Origin: Methylosinus sp. H3A
Lineage (GTDB): Bacteria; Pseudomonadota; Alphaproteobacteria; Rhizobiales; Beijerinckiaceae
Reading direction: 5' to 3'
DNA length: 64,000 nt
Assembly: GCF_015709455.1 (NCBI RefSeq)
Contig: NZ_JADNQW010000005.1
Location: 3,988,001 to 4,052,000, forward strand
Positions 26,411 to 36,814 of the stretch are shown one piece after another; the stretch's first letter is position 1, and every line of letters begins with the position of its first letter. The translations under genes and the position numbers were made by a program. Below the pieces are notes generated by a model. That model was not told where the DNA came from and ran no database searches. It was given only the letters and a program-made list of their open reading frames with translations.

Positions 26411-29400
26411 TTGAGCAGCGGGGCGACATTGACCAGTTTCTATGAACGGCCGGTTCTCAACTCGCCCTATCGTGCGCCCGAACTGCATCATCCGCTCGAC
26501 CCGAGTGGTCAGCCGCTCGAAGGCGAGCCGAGGCAGGGTCGCCGTCCTTCCCGTTTCATCGTCCCCGTTCCGGCCTCGCGAAAAAAGGCATCGGCCGGCC
26601 AGTCGTCTCTCGACCTCGAAACCTACACCGAAAACGCGCTGATCAACGAAATTCGCAATTACCTCGATCGGTGGCGGAGTTTGCGCAACCCCGCCGACTG
26701 GGGTGTGACCGGCGTAACGCAACGTCTCTTGGAACATTGGCGCCATCACAACTTCGGAGGCCCGCGTCCCTTCTTCTGCCAAATCGAAGCCGTCGAGACG
26801 ATCATCTGGCTGACCGAGGTCGCCTCCAAGCGTGCGGTGTCGAAGGGACTGTTGGACCAGATCGCCAAGGCGAACGAGGAGGCAAATCCCGAATTGTTCC
26901 GCCTGGCCATGAAGATGGCGACAGGCAGCGGCAAGACGACCGTCATGGCCATGCTGATCGCTTGGCAGGCGGTGAACGCCGCCCGCAAGGAATCGAAAGA
27001 CTTCTCCCGCGCCTTCCTGATCGTCGCGCCCGGCATCACGATCAAGGACCGGCTCCGCGTGCTGCAGCCGAGCGAGCCGGACAACTATTACGAGACGCGC
27101 GAGATCGTGCCGCCCGACATGCTGCCCGAGATTCGTCGTGCAGAGATCGTGATCACCAACTACCACGCTTTTCAGCATCGCGAGACGCTCGCCCTGCCCA
27201 AGGTCGCGCGCAGCTTCCTTCAGGGCAATGATCCTGATCTGCCCAAGACGACGGAAACCGACGCGGAGATGCTCGAGAGGGCTTGCGGAAAGCTTCTCAA
27301 TTATGACCGCGTCAACGTCATCAACGACGAAGCGCACCACTGCTACAGGCATAAGGTCGGAGGGGATGCCGAAAGCGCGCTGACCGGAGACGACGGGAAA
27401 GAGGCTGCCGAGAACGAGGAGGCTGCGCGGCTCTGGATCAACGGCATCGAGGCGCTGGATCGCAAGCTGTCGAAGGGCGTGCGCTCGGTCTACGACCTTT
27501 CGGCCACACCCTTTTTCCTCCGTGGCTCAGGTTACCAAGAAGGCACGCTTTTCCCCTGGGTCGTTTCCGATTTCAGTCTGATGGACGCGATCGAGAGCGG
27601 CATCGTGAAGCTGCCGCGTGTGCCCGTGACCGACAACCTGGTGCAGACCGATACGGTCGTCTACCGCGACCTGTGGAAGCACATTGGGAAGGACCTGCCG
27701 AAAACCGCCGCTGGCGCCGGCAAGCTCAGCCCGTTCGACCTGCCCAACACGCTGAAGACGGCACTGAACGCGCTCTACAGCCATTATGAAGGCGAGTTCG
27801 AGCGTTGGCAGCGCGCCGGGATCGGCGTGCCGCCGGTGTTCATCGTCGTGTGCCAGAACACGGCGATCTCCAAGCTGGTGTTCGAATGGATCGCCGGTTT
27901 CGAACGCGGCGACGCAGAGGAAGGCGAGCGCGCGGCCTTTCATGCCGGCCATCTCGATCTGTTCCGCAACTATGACGACCAGGGCGCCCGTTTCCCCCGT
28001 CCGCGTACGCTGCTGATCGACTCCCGCCAGATCGAATCCGGGGACGCCCTCGACAAGGGATTCCGCGATGCAGCCGGCCCCGAGATCGAGCAGTTCAAGC
28101 GCGAGCTGGCGGCCCGCGAGGGCGCCGGGGCCATGCAGGGCGAAGCGAGCGAGAGCGCGCTGCTCCGCGAAGTGATGAACACTGTCGGCCGCCCCGGCCG
28201 CCTCGGCGAGCAAATTCGCTGCGTGGTCTCCGTATCCATGCTGACGGAAGGCTGGGACACCAACACCGTCACCCACATCCTGGGCGTCCGCGCTTTCGGA
28301 ACCCAGCTTCTATGCGAACAGGTGGTCGGGCGTGGCCTGCGCCGGCAATCCTACGACCTCAATCCAGAAACGGGCCTGTTCGATGTCGAATACGCCGACA
28401 TCATGGGCATTCCGTTCGACTTCGCCACATCGCCGCAGGTCGCCAAGCCGACCAAGCCGAAACCGGTCACGCGCGTCCATGCGATCAAGGATCGCGCGTC
28501 GCTGGAGATCGTCTTCCCGCGCGTCAGCGGCTACCGCCGCGATCTGCCGTCTGAGAAGCTCGAAGCGGAATTCACCGAAGACAGCCGCTTGGAGATCACG
28601 CCCGCCGACATCGGCCCGACATCCGTAGTCATGGAGGGAATCGTCGGCGCGGGCGTCACCATTACGCCCGAAGTGCTGGAGCGGCTGCGGCCTTCGGAGA
28701 TCAGCTTCAATCTCGCCAAGCATCTTCTCTACACGAGCTTCCGCGACGAGGACGGATTCCCGAAGCAGCACCTCTTCCCGCAGATCCAGCGCCTCGCCCG
28801 CCGTTAGCTCGACGAGGGCTATCTCGTCACCAAGGGTGTTCCGGTCGGCGCTATCCTTTATCAGGATCAGCTCGCGCGCGCCGCGGACAAGATCGACATC
28901 GCCTGCACGCGCGCCAGCGAGGGACGCATCATCGCGGTGCTCGATCCCTACAACCCGAAAGGATCGACCCGGCATGTCAACTTCATCACCTCGAAGACCT
29001 GCTGGAAGACAGGCGCGCAGCCGCCCAAATGCCATATCAGCCACGTTGTGCTCGACTCGAGCTGGGAAGAGGCGTTGGCGCTCACGCTCGAGAACCATCC
29101 GCGCGTGCTGGCCTACGCCAAGAACCAGGCGCTGGGCTTCGACATCCCCTATCGCGACGGGGGCGTCACGCGGCGCTACCTGCCGGACTTCCTCGTCCGC
29201 CTCGACGCGGGCGGCGCGGAGCCCCTCAACCTCGTGCTCGAGGTGAAGGGAATGCGCGATGAAAGCGACAAGGCCAAAGCCCAGACGACACGAGAGCTTT
29301 GGGTTCCCGGCGTCAATGCGCTCGGCGGCTTCGGTCGCTGGGCTTTCGCTGAATTCCGCGACTGGGCGATGATGGAAGACGATTTCGCCGCGCTCGTCGA

Positions 29401-29419
29401 TAACATCGTTACAAAGTGA
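26411..29419 (+). pseudogene. Type III restriction res subunit with in-frame amber
   Basis: Reading from TTG 26411 (or TTG 26429; there is no ATG) gives SFYERPVLNSPY, a usual res opening. Motif I MATGSGKTTVMAM, the NDEAHH box, and TEGWDTNTVTHILGVRAFGTQLLCEQVVGRGLRR follow. A TAG at 28805-28807 stops after RLARR, but the same frame goes on with LDEGYLVTKG to 29419 and includes the C-terminal nuclease site YLPDFLVRL...LVLEVKG (PD...ExK). The usual text is RRWLDEGYL, so TGG to TAG explains the stop. The truncated 798-residue product would keep the translocase but lack the nuclease. Confidence 0.88.
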
Positions 29420-29426
29420 AGCCGTC

Positions 29427-30344
29427 ATGCCAAAGCCATACGCCGCAACGAATGAAAATCTGCTGGCTCACGCGCTTGAGCCAACGATGCGCTGGTTGAT
29501 AGCCGTAGCGCTGGATGGCTCGACGATCACCTATGGCGAACTGAAGGAAAAGCTCGAAACCAAGGCCGGGTTCTCCACGATCTTTGCAACGCGTATAGGG
29601 TTCGTGGCCGGCAACCTAATGGAGAGAATTCTGGAAGTTGAGCCGAGCGCCCCGCTAATCAATGTACTGGTGGTCAATCAGCAAGATCGCCAACCCAGTG
29701 AGGGCGCAGGGTCATTCATGGCCCGCCGTTTTGGAGAGCCAAAGCTCGAAGCAGCGGATGCGAAACAACAGAATCCCCCGCTGTGGGAACACTATTTTAC
29801 GCGCGCGGCCGGCGAAGTCTATAAATTCTCCGAGGCAGAATGGTCCAAGCTGTTTGAACGTGTCTTTGCGAGCAAGCTCGATGCAGCCGCCATCAAAAAC
29901 GATCGCAAGGATCGCAAGCAAGGAAGCGAGATCGATGGGGTTCCCGCAGGTCGTGGTTACGGAAGCGGCGGTGAAGGTCCTTTGCATAAAGCGCTTCGCT
30001 TGTGGGTGATGGATAATCCTGGCGCGATTCACCGGGATTTCATGGCCGCCAAAACGGACACCGAGGTCGATCTGGATTCTGGGGACCGCGTCGATGTCGT
30101 TTTCAAATGCCTCGACCGGACGATCGTAATCGAGGTCAAATCGAGAATTTCGAACGAGATCGATTTGCGGCGTGGCGTATTTCAATGTGTGAAATATCGC
30201 GCCGTGCGTCAGGCCATGGACGTTCGAACCGACTCGGTCGTCGAGGCCTATCTGGTGACGGAAACACCACTGCCGGGAGAAATTGTCGCCTTGTTGAAAC
30301 TCCATGATATCAGACATTTCCAAGCCTTGCAGGATCGAAGCTGA
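29427..30344 (+). CDS. PD-(D/E)xK nuclease-like protein within the type III locus
   Basis: A 305-residue protein lying 7 bp after res and 2 bp before mod. The C-terminal third has SGDRVDVVFKCLDRTIVIEVKSRIS followed by RRGVFQCVKYRAV, the D-x(n)-ExK plus Q-x3-Y pattern of restriction-type nucleases. The N-terminal part (MRWLIAVALDGSTITYGELKEKLE) looks like a small HTH or MGMT-like fold. I do not recognise a named family. Tight packing implies a role tied to the modification system. Nuclease activity is inferred. Confidence 0.7.
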   Translation: MPKPYAATNENLLAHALEPTMRWLIAVALDGSTITYGELKEKLETKAGFSTIFATRIGFVAGNLMERILEVEPSAPLINVLVVNQQDRQPSEGAGSFMARRFGEPKLEAADAKQQNPPLWEHYFTRAAGEVYKFSEAEWSKLFERVFASKLDAAAIKNDRKDRKQGSEIDGVPAGRGYGSGGEGPLHKALRLWVMDNPGAIHRDFMAAKTDTEVDLDSGDRVDVVFKCLDRTIVIEVKSRISNEIDLRRGVFQCVKYRAVRQAMDVRTDSVVEAYLVTETPLPGEIVALLKLHDIRHFQALQDRS

Positions 30345-30346
30345 AC

Positions 30347-33289
30347 ATGGCCCGCACTCCCCGATCCACCAATGGCAGGACCTCCAAACAGGTCGACGCG
30401 CTCAAGCACGACGAGGCCACCCGCCGGAACATTCCGACGGCGGAGATGGAAAGCTTCTTCCGACGCGAGGAGGACGCCTCGCCAATGCCGCCGAAGCATT
30501 ATTCGCGCGCACGGCCTCTGGCCGAGGGCGAGACGCGGACGCCAGAGGAGCCGAGCCGCCCCGAGCTGATCTGGAACGGCGCGAAGATCACCATCACCGA
30601 CGCGCAGATGAAGGAGCTGGCGGAGACCGGCGCGCTCACGCTCTCCGACGCGCAACTCGTCTGGCGCGGCAAGGATCGGCAGGACTGGTCCGATCTCGTC
30701 GTCAATGTGCCGCCGCTCTACATCCAGGAGAAGATTCACCCCAAGGCGATCATCGACGATCTGAAGCGCCGCACGGCCGAGAAGCGCGAGGCCGAGACCG
30801 ACGCGCCGGACCTGTTCGCCGACTTCAACGGCATCACACCCGAGCAGCGGGCGGAGTTCTACCAGCACGACCAGCACTGGTCGAACCGCATGATCCTCGG
30901 CGACAGCCTGCAGGTGATGGCGAGCCTCGCCGAGCGCGAGGCGCTGCGCGGCAAGGTGCAGTGCATCTATTTCGATCCACCCTACGGCATCAAGTTCAAC
31001 TCGAACTGGCAGGTCTCGACGCAGTCGCGCGACGTGAAGGACGGCAAACAGACCGATATTTCGCGCGAACCTGAGCAAGTGAAGGCCTTCCGCGACACTT
31101 GGAAGGACGGCATTCACTCCTACCTGGCCTATTTGCGCGACCGCCTGACTGCGATGCACGATTTGCTGACTGAGAGCGGGTCGATATTCGTACAGATCGG
31201 CGACGAGAACGTGCATCGCGTACGCGCTGTGATGGATGAGATTTTTCGTGGAGAGAATTTCATTTCAGAAATAACGGTTCAGAAAGCCGGATCAACATAC
31301 GCAGAATTCTTGGGCGGCGTGGCAGATTACGTCCTGTGGTTCTCCAAAAACCGATCACATTTGAAATATCATCCTCTTTACGATGCCCGCAAACTGACCG
31401 AGGACGATACCGGGCGTTTCACTCTCGTGAGAACTGAGTGGGGAGAACTAATCCCCAAGAAAGCTGCCGCGTCTGCTAACGCGGCAAATCTCGTTGCGCC
31501 TGATCCGCTTCAATCGGCGTCGGCGGGGCGCGACAAAGGGGAAGGCGCGGCGAGTTGGTTTCCTGTCGAAATACAGGGCAGAAAGTTTCTGCCTACTATG
31601 CAGAGCCGATGGAAAACCAATGAAGCAGGAATGGAGCGCCTGAGGCGCTCTCAGCGCTTGATCCCGCTTTCAAATTCGGTCCGATATGCTCGATCTTTCA
31701 ACGACTTTTCCGTGTCGACCCGAACCAATATTTGGAACGATCTTAGCGGGGCAACAGACAAGACATACGTAGTGCAAACATCCACCACCGTTATCGAGCG
31801 ATGCATGCTGATGACCACCGATCCCGGCGACCTCGTGCTCGACGCTACCTGCGGCTCTGGCACGACCGCCTATGTTTCCGAGCAATGGGGCCGCCGTTGG
31901 ATCACAATCGACACCAGCCGGGTGGCACTGGCGCTGGCTCGCACGCGTCTGATGGCGGCGCGCTATCCATGGTATTTACTGGCCGATAGCCGCGAGGGCC
32001 GCGACAAGGAAGTCGAACTGAACCGGCGCGTGCCGGCTGACACGCCGGTTCACAATGACCTCCGACAAGGCTTCGTCTACGAGCGCGTGCCGCATATCAC
32101 CCTGAAGTCGATCGCCAACAATCCGCTGATCGACGACATCTGGGAGAAGTGGCAGGCGGTGCTTGAACCGCTACGCGCTGCGCTCAATACCGCGCTCTGC
32201 AAGACATACGAAGAATGGCAGGTTCCGCGCGAGCTGCCCGCCGGAGCCCCCGCTTCAGCCAAAGAGCCGCACGCCAAATGGTGCGAGGCGCGCATCGCTC
32301 GCCAGAGGGAGATCGACGCCTCGATCGCCGCGCGTGCCGATGTCGAATATCTCTATGACAAACCTTACATCGACAATGCGCGCGTTCGCGTCGCCGGCCC
32401 CTTCACGGTCGAAAGCCTCTCGCCCCATCGCGTGCTGCCGGCGAGCGAGGAAGAGCTGATCGACGAGATCGAAGCGGCCGAAGGCCGGCGCTCGCCCGCT
32501 GACGCCGAATTGGCTGGGCATGACTTCGCGGCGATCGTCATCGACTATCTGAAGACCGAAGGCGTCAAGCAGCAGGCCAAGGGCGACCGCATCATTTTCG
32601 AGAGCCTGACCCCCTGGCCCGGAAACTTCATCGGCGCCAGCGGCGCCTTCATCGAGGGCGAGAATGGCCCCGAGCGTCGGGCCGCGATCCTGATCGGCCC
32701 GGAATATGGCACGGTCGGCCGGCAGGACATCGTCGCCGCCGCGCGCGAGGCGGTTGACGCCCGCTTCGACGTGCTGATCGCCTGCGCCTTCAATTTCGAC
32801 GCCCATTCGTCGGAGCTGGCGAATCTCGGCAGCCTCAAGATTCTGAAGGCCCGCATCAACCCCGACATGCATATGTCGGAAGAACTCAAGAACACCGGAC
32901 GCGGCAATATGTTCGTCGTGTTCGGCGAGCCGGACGTCCAAATCCTGGACGATGGCGGCCCGGAAATCCGCGTCAAGGTGAATGGCGTCGACGTGTTCGA
33001 CCCCAACACCGGCGACATTCGCTCCAGCGACACGGCGGGCATCGCCGCCTGGTTCATCGACACCGACTACAATGAAGAGAGCTTCTTCGTCCGGCACGCC
33101 TATTTCCTCGGCGCCAACGATCCTTACAAGAGCTTGAAGACAGCGCTTCAGGCCGACATAGATGAAGATGCATGGGCGACGCTTTATTCCGACATTTCGC
33201 GTCCGTTCGCGCGGCCGGATAGCAGCCGCATCGCCATCAAGGTCATAAATCACTTCGGCGACGAGGTGATGAAGGTGTTCAGGGTGTAG
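30347..33289 (+). CDS. Type III DNA methyltransferase (mod subunit)
   Basis: A 980-residue beta-class N6-adenine methyltransferase. Motif IV D210-PPYG is followed much later by motif I LDATCGSGTT (about 499) and WITIDTSRVALALAR, the beta-class order; the target-recognition region lies between them. Longer than typical Mod (about 650): the last 400 residues (GDRIIFESLTPWPG and onward) are a conserved extension in this subtype. It starts 2 bp after the nuclease-like gene and is followed after 4 bp by a helicase. It looks intact, so methylation may persist although res is interrupted. Confidence 0.92.
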   Translation: MARTPRSTNGRTSKQVDALKHDEATRRNIPTAEMESFFRREEDASPMPPKHYSRARPLAEGETRTPEEPSRPELIWNGAKITITDAQMKELAETGALTLSDAQLVWRGKDRQDWSDLVVNVPPLYIQEKIHPKAIIDDLKRRTAEKREAETDAPDLFADFNGITPEQRAEFYQHDQHWSNRMILGDSLQVMASLAEREALRGKVQCIYFDPPYGIKFNSNWQVSTQSRDVKDGKQTDISREPEQVKAFRDTWKDGIHSYLAYLRDRLTAMHDLLTESGSIFVQIGDENVHRVRAVMDEIFRGENFISEITVQKAGSTYAEFLGGVADYVLWFSKNRSHLKYHPLYDARKLTEDDTGRFTLVRTEWGELIPKKAAASANAANLVAPDPLQSASAGRDKGEGAASWFPVEIQGRKFLPTMQSRWKTNEAGMERLRRSQRLIPLSNSVRYARSFNDFSVSTRTNIWNDLSGATDKTYVVQTSTTVIERCMLMTTDPGDLVLDATCGSGTTAYVSEQWGRRWITIDTSRVALALARTRLMAARYPWYLLADSREGRDKEVELNRRVPADTPVHNDLRQGFVYERVPHITLKSIANNPLIDDIWEKWQAVLEPLRAALNTALCKTYEEWQVPRELPAGAPASAKEPHAKWCEARIARQREIDASIAARADVEYLYDKPYIDNARVRVAGPFTVESLSPHRVLPASEEELIDEIEAAEGRRSPADAELAGHDFAAIVIDYLKTEGVKQQAKGDRIIFESLTPWPGNFIGASGAFIEGENGPERRAAILIGPEYGTVGRQDIVAAAREAVDARFDVLIACAFNFDAHSSELANLGSLKILKARINPDMHMSEELKNTGRGNMFVVFGEPDVQILDDGGPEIRVKVNGVDVFDPNTGDIRSSDTAGIAAWFIDTDYNEESFFVRHAYFLGANDPYKSLKTALQADIDEDAWATLYSDISRPFARPDSSRIAIKVINHFGDEVMKVFRV

Positions 33290-33293
33290 CGCC

Positions 33294-35357
33294 GTGAACT
33301 TTCTGATCGCCGATACCTTCACCGCTTCCTTCAACCGCCTGTCCAGTCCGGATCAGAAGGCGGTGAAGACGAGCGTCTTCGATCTTCAGATGGACCCGAC
33401 CGGTAATGGTCTCCAGCTGCATCGGATCGACAAGAGCAAGGACCCGAATTTTTGGTCGGCGCGGGTCAATCGCGACATCCGCCTGATCGTTCACAAGACC
33501 GGCGACAGTTTGCTGGTCGCCTATGTCGGCCATCACGACGACGCCTATTCGTGGGCGGAGCGCCGGCGGATCGAGGCGCATCCACGAACTGGCGCCGTCC
33601 AGATCGTCGAGGTGCGCGAGCGTGTGGAGGAAGTCGCCCCGCCGGCGACATTCGATTTCGTCTTTCCCGAGCCCGCGACCAGCAAAAAGAAGGCGGCAGC
33701 CTCGCCGGCGCTGTTTTCTTCTTTGGATGACGATGCGCTGCTCTCCATCGGCGTGCCGGCCGACTGGCTGGCCGATGTCCGTGCGGCGAGCGAGGACGGA
33801 TTCTTTGCGCTGACCGCTCACCTGCCGGCAGAAGCCTCAGAGGCTCTCCTGGAATACGCCGCCACCGGCAGGCTCGTGGCGCCCGCTCTGCTCCCGATCA
33901 TCGCGGGTCCATTCGCACATCCAGATGCGTTGCGCCGGATCAGGCTGATCGCGAATCAAGAGGAATTGGAACAGGCTCTCGCTTTTCCGTGGGAGAAATG
34001 GAGCGTCTTCCTCCACCCGTCTCAGCGGGCTCTGGTCGAACGTTCCTTCTCGGGGCCCGCACGCGTTGCCGGCTCGGCGGGAACAGGCAAGACCGTCGTG
34101 GCGATTCATCGCGCCGTCTGGCTCGCCCGCGACAATCCGAATGCGAGAGTGCTCCTGACGAGCTTCTCCGAGCCCCTGGCGGCGGAGCTTGCGAAGAAGG
34201 TGCTGGTTCTGGCGCCCGACACCGGCGGTATCGTTCTTCGGATAACTACGGGCTCGTTTCAAAGCATCGCCGAGCAGATGTTTCAGCTCGAGCATGGCGT
34301 GCGCCCCCGCATGGCCAAAGACGCCGTGCTGCGCGAACGCTTGCGCGCCGCCGCCGCGTCCGAGAATCTCAAAGGCTTTTCTGAACGTTTTCTATTATCG
34401 GAGTGGATCAACGTTATCGACGCCTGGGGCCTCTCGTCGCTCGAAGCCTATTCGACCGTTCAGCGGATGGGGCGCAAGAGCCGGCTCGGTCCCAATCAGC
34501 GCGCGAAATTGTGGCCGGTGTTCCAGTCGGTGCGCGACGCGCTGTCGGCCGAGGGCTATACGACTTGGGCCAATGTCTTCACCGGGCTGTCGGAAACATT
34601 GGCGAAACGGCCGCATAAGCCATTCGACCATGTCATCATCGACGAGGCGCAGGACCTCGCCCCGGCGGAGTTGAAGTTCTTCGCGGCCCTCGCGCCGGCC
34701 AGCGCAGATGGCCTGTTCCTGTCGGGCGACGTGGGACAGCGTATCTTCCAGCATCCATTTTCTTGGGCGAGCCTCGGCGTCGATGTGCGCGGTCGGTCGC
34801 ACACACTCAAGGTCTGCTACCGTACCTCGCAGCAGATCCGCCGCGCTGCCGATAAACTCTTGCCAACGGTCCTGCGCGACTCCGATGGGCTCGAGGACGA
34901 GCGGCGCGGGATCATCTCGGTCTTCGACGGTCCGGCGCCCGAAATCAAATCCCTCCCGACCGTCACCTCGGAAGCTGACGCAGTCCGCCAAACCGTCGAG
35001 AACTGGCTCAGCGACGGGATCGCGCCCCATGAAATTGGCTTGTTCGTTCGGACGCCGCAGCTCGTCAGTCGCGCCCGGGCCGCGATCGCCGGGTTTGCCG
35101 GCGCCGACGAGATGACGACCGCTCCCATGAGCCTCGCCAAGGGGCTCGAATTTCGCGCCGTTGTCGTGATGGCTTGCGACGAAGGAGTCCTTCCGCTCGA
35201 TGCACGTGTCGCAGACGCTGCGGACGAAGCAGAGCTCGACGACATTTACGAAACCGAGCGCCGATTGCTCTACGTCGCCTGCACGCGGGCGCGCGAGCAT
35301 TTGCTGCTTACGGGCGTAACGCCGACCTCCGAATATTTGGCGGATTTCGCTTCATAG
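33294..35357 (+). CDS. RelE/ParE-like domain fused to a UvrD-type helicase
   Basis: A 687-residue protein read from GTG 33294. Residues 1-95 (FTASFNRLSSPDQKAVKTSVFDL, SKDPNFWSARVNRDIRLIVHK, YVGHHDDAYSWAERR) match the RelE/ParE toxin fold. The SF1 helicase follows: GSAGTGKTVVA (about 260), DEAQDLAP (450), GDVGQRIF, and C-terminal YETERRLLYVACTRAREHL. It may couple an mRNA-cleaving or gyrase-type toxin domain to DNA sensing. It is packed behind mod, so probably part of the same operon. Whether the RelE-like domain keeps catalytic residues is unclear. Confidence 0.85.
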   Translation: MNFLIADTFTASFNRLSSPDQKAVKTSVFDLQMDPTGNGLQLHRIDKSKDPNFWSARVNRDIRLIVHKTGDSLLVAYVGHHDDAYSWAERRRIEAHPRTGAVQIVEVRERVEEVAPPATFDFVFPEPATSKKKAAASPALFSSLDDDALLSIGVPADWLADVRAASEDGFFALTAHLPAEASEALLEYAATGRLVAPALLPIIAGPFAHPDALRRIRLIANQEELEQALAFPWEKWSVFLHPSQRALVERSFSGPARVAGSAGTGKTVVAIHRAVWLARDNPNARVLLTSFSEPLAAELAKKVLVLAPDTGGIVLRITTGSFQSIAEQMFQLEHGVRPRMAKDAVLRERLRAAAASENLKGFSERFLLSEWINVIDAWGLSSLEAYSTVQRMGRKSRLGPNQRAKLWPVFQSVRDALSAEGYTTWANVFTGLSETLAKRPHKPFDHVIIDEAQDLAPAELKFFAALAPASADGLFLSGDVGQRIFQHPFSWASLGVDVRGRSHTLKVCYRTSQQIRRAADKLLPTVLRDSDGLEDERRGIISVFDGPAPEIKSLPTVTSEADAVRQTVENWLSDGIAPHEIGLFVRTPQLVSRARAAIAGFAGADEMTTAPMSLAKGLEFRAVVVMACDEGVLPLDARVADAADEAELDDIYETERRLLYVACTRAREHLLLTGVTPTSEYLADFAS

Positions 35358-35429
35358 GGCCGCGATCTTAACGCCCGGCATTGTTCTGCTTCGCAGCAAC
35401 GCCTGGAGAGTTAGAGGGAAGCGAGCTTT

Positions 35430-35485
35430 CCGTGACGGGTCGAGGGCTGGAGGAGAGGACTCCAGCGCCCGTCATGGAGATGACC
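35430..35485 (+). promoter_or_regulatory. Conserved leader hairpin before the DUF932 gene
   Basis: Outer arms CCGTGACGGG (35430-35439) and CCCGTCATGG (35468-35477) pair with one mismatch. Inside them GCTGGAG pairs perfectly with CTCCAGC around the loop GAGAGGA. The Shine-Dalgarno sequence overlaps the end of the outer arm (TGGAGATG), so folding could affect translation of the ORF at 35487. A similar structure stands before parB. Confidence 0.65.
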
Positions 35486-35486
35486 C

Positions 35487-36641
35487 ATGACTCAGGTGCA
35501 AGGTCTGGACGCCGCTCGCGATCGCGCCGGCGGCTACAAGGTGGATGTGAGCCGCGGCGAGAGGAGCGGCCGAGTGTCGTCGGAGTGGTTCTCGCGGCCG
35601 GCCGACGAGCGTTACCTGTCCCTGTCGGACCTCTTCGCGGCCGTGCGCGGACGGACCGAGCGCAGCCGAACCCGGACCGTTGAGAGCGCAGCGATCCGAG
35701 TGGAGGCGAACCGCGACAACGCTGAGCGCCTGACGCTGACGCTGCCCGGCGCCGACGCGCCGGTCGCGCCGACGCATTGGAGCTTCGGTCAGCTCGTGAG
35801 CCTGGTCGGCGCGCCGGCCGCCTACCTCCGCCAGCTCCCGGCGCCGCTCGCCGGCATCAACCTACAATACGGTTTGACCTCCAATCGCGCCGAGCAGGTC
35901 AAGACGCTGGAGATCGAGGATGGTCGCGTCGAGCTACGCGCCGTCACCGGCCCGGACTATGGCCGCATCTACGACCATGAACTTGTCGAGGCCGTGCAGC
36001 GCATCGCGGGAAACGGCACGGGCGACACGCGCTGGAAGGTGCCGGGCGTGCTCGACTGGTCGACCGGCGTCTACCATCCGCGCGTCAATATCACGCAGGA
36101 CACCACGACTCTGTATGCCTCGGACCGCGACGTTTTTCTCTTTCTCGTGGACGATCTCAATCCGATCGAGGCCGGTCGGCTGCCGGACGGATCGCCCGAT
36201 CTTTATTTCCGCGGCTTCTATTGCTGGAATTCCGAGGTCGGCGCCAAGACTCTGGGCATGGCGAGCTTCTATCTCCGCGCGGTCTGCCAAAATAGGAATC
36301 TATGATACGCCGCCTCCCGCTTCGCGCATGAGGCGGCGCCGGCGCTAACGCGCTTCGCCGATTCCTCGCCCATGCCATTCGTGAACGGCATCAAGGCGGC
36401 GCGGGAAAAGATCGTCGCGCGCACCGACGAGGACCGCGACGAGTTCCTGCGACGGCGCCGCTTTTCCAAGAGGGAGACGGCGAAGATCATCGAGACCGTG
36501 TTGGCCGAGGAAGGCCGGAAGCCCGAGAGCATCTTCGATTTCGTGCAGGGCATCACCGCCGTCGCGCGGAACAAGACTCACCAGGACGCGCGTCTCGATC
36601 TGGAGGCGCGCGCCAAGAAGCTCCTCGATCGCGCAGCCTGA
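35487..36641 (+). pseudogene. DUF932 (phage/plasmid-like) protein, internal deletion
   Basis: The first 272 residues (SEWFSRPADERYLSLSDLF, THWSFGQLVSLVGAPAAYLRQLP, YDHELVEAVQRI) are the DUF932 family found on alphaproteobacterial integrative elements and plasmids. Reading stops at TGA 36303-36305 after CQNRNL. The same frame resumes immediately with YAASRFAHEAAPALTRFADSSP and continues to the family's usual end (ARAKKLLDRAA) at 36641. About 15-20 residues that normally join these parts (the WGVE...RHSK section) are missing, so a short deletion made the stop. Confidence 0.82.
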
Positions 36642-36754
36642 ATTCCGGAACGCCGGAGACACGGAAATCCGTATCTCCGGTTCCGCGCATTTCTGCATTT
36701 GCTGATCGTCGATTCCGCGGCGCCGTCCTCAAAGTGAGAGGGCGGCGCTGCGCT

Positions 36755-36805
36755 TCGTGACGAGCTGCGAGCCGAGAGAGAGGCTTTCGGCCGCCCGTCA
36801 CGGAG
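36755..36805 (+). promoter_or_regulatory. Conserved leader hairpin before parB
   Basis: Arms CGTGACGAGC (36756-36765) and GCCCGTCACG (36793-36802) pair apart from one A/C mismatch. The inner stem GCCGAGAG / CTTTCGGC (one G-U pair) closes the loop AGAGG. GGAG follows directly as the ribosome-binding site for ATG 36815. The layout and loop match the element at 35430, which suggests shared regulation of the two element genes. Confidence 0.65.
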
Positions 36806-36814
36806 TTTATCCCC

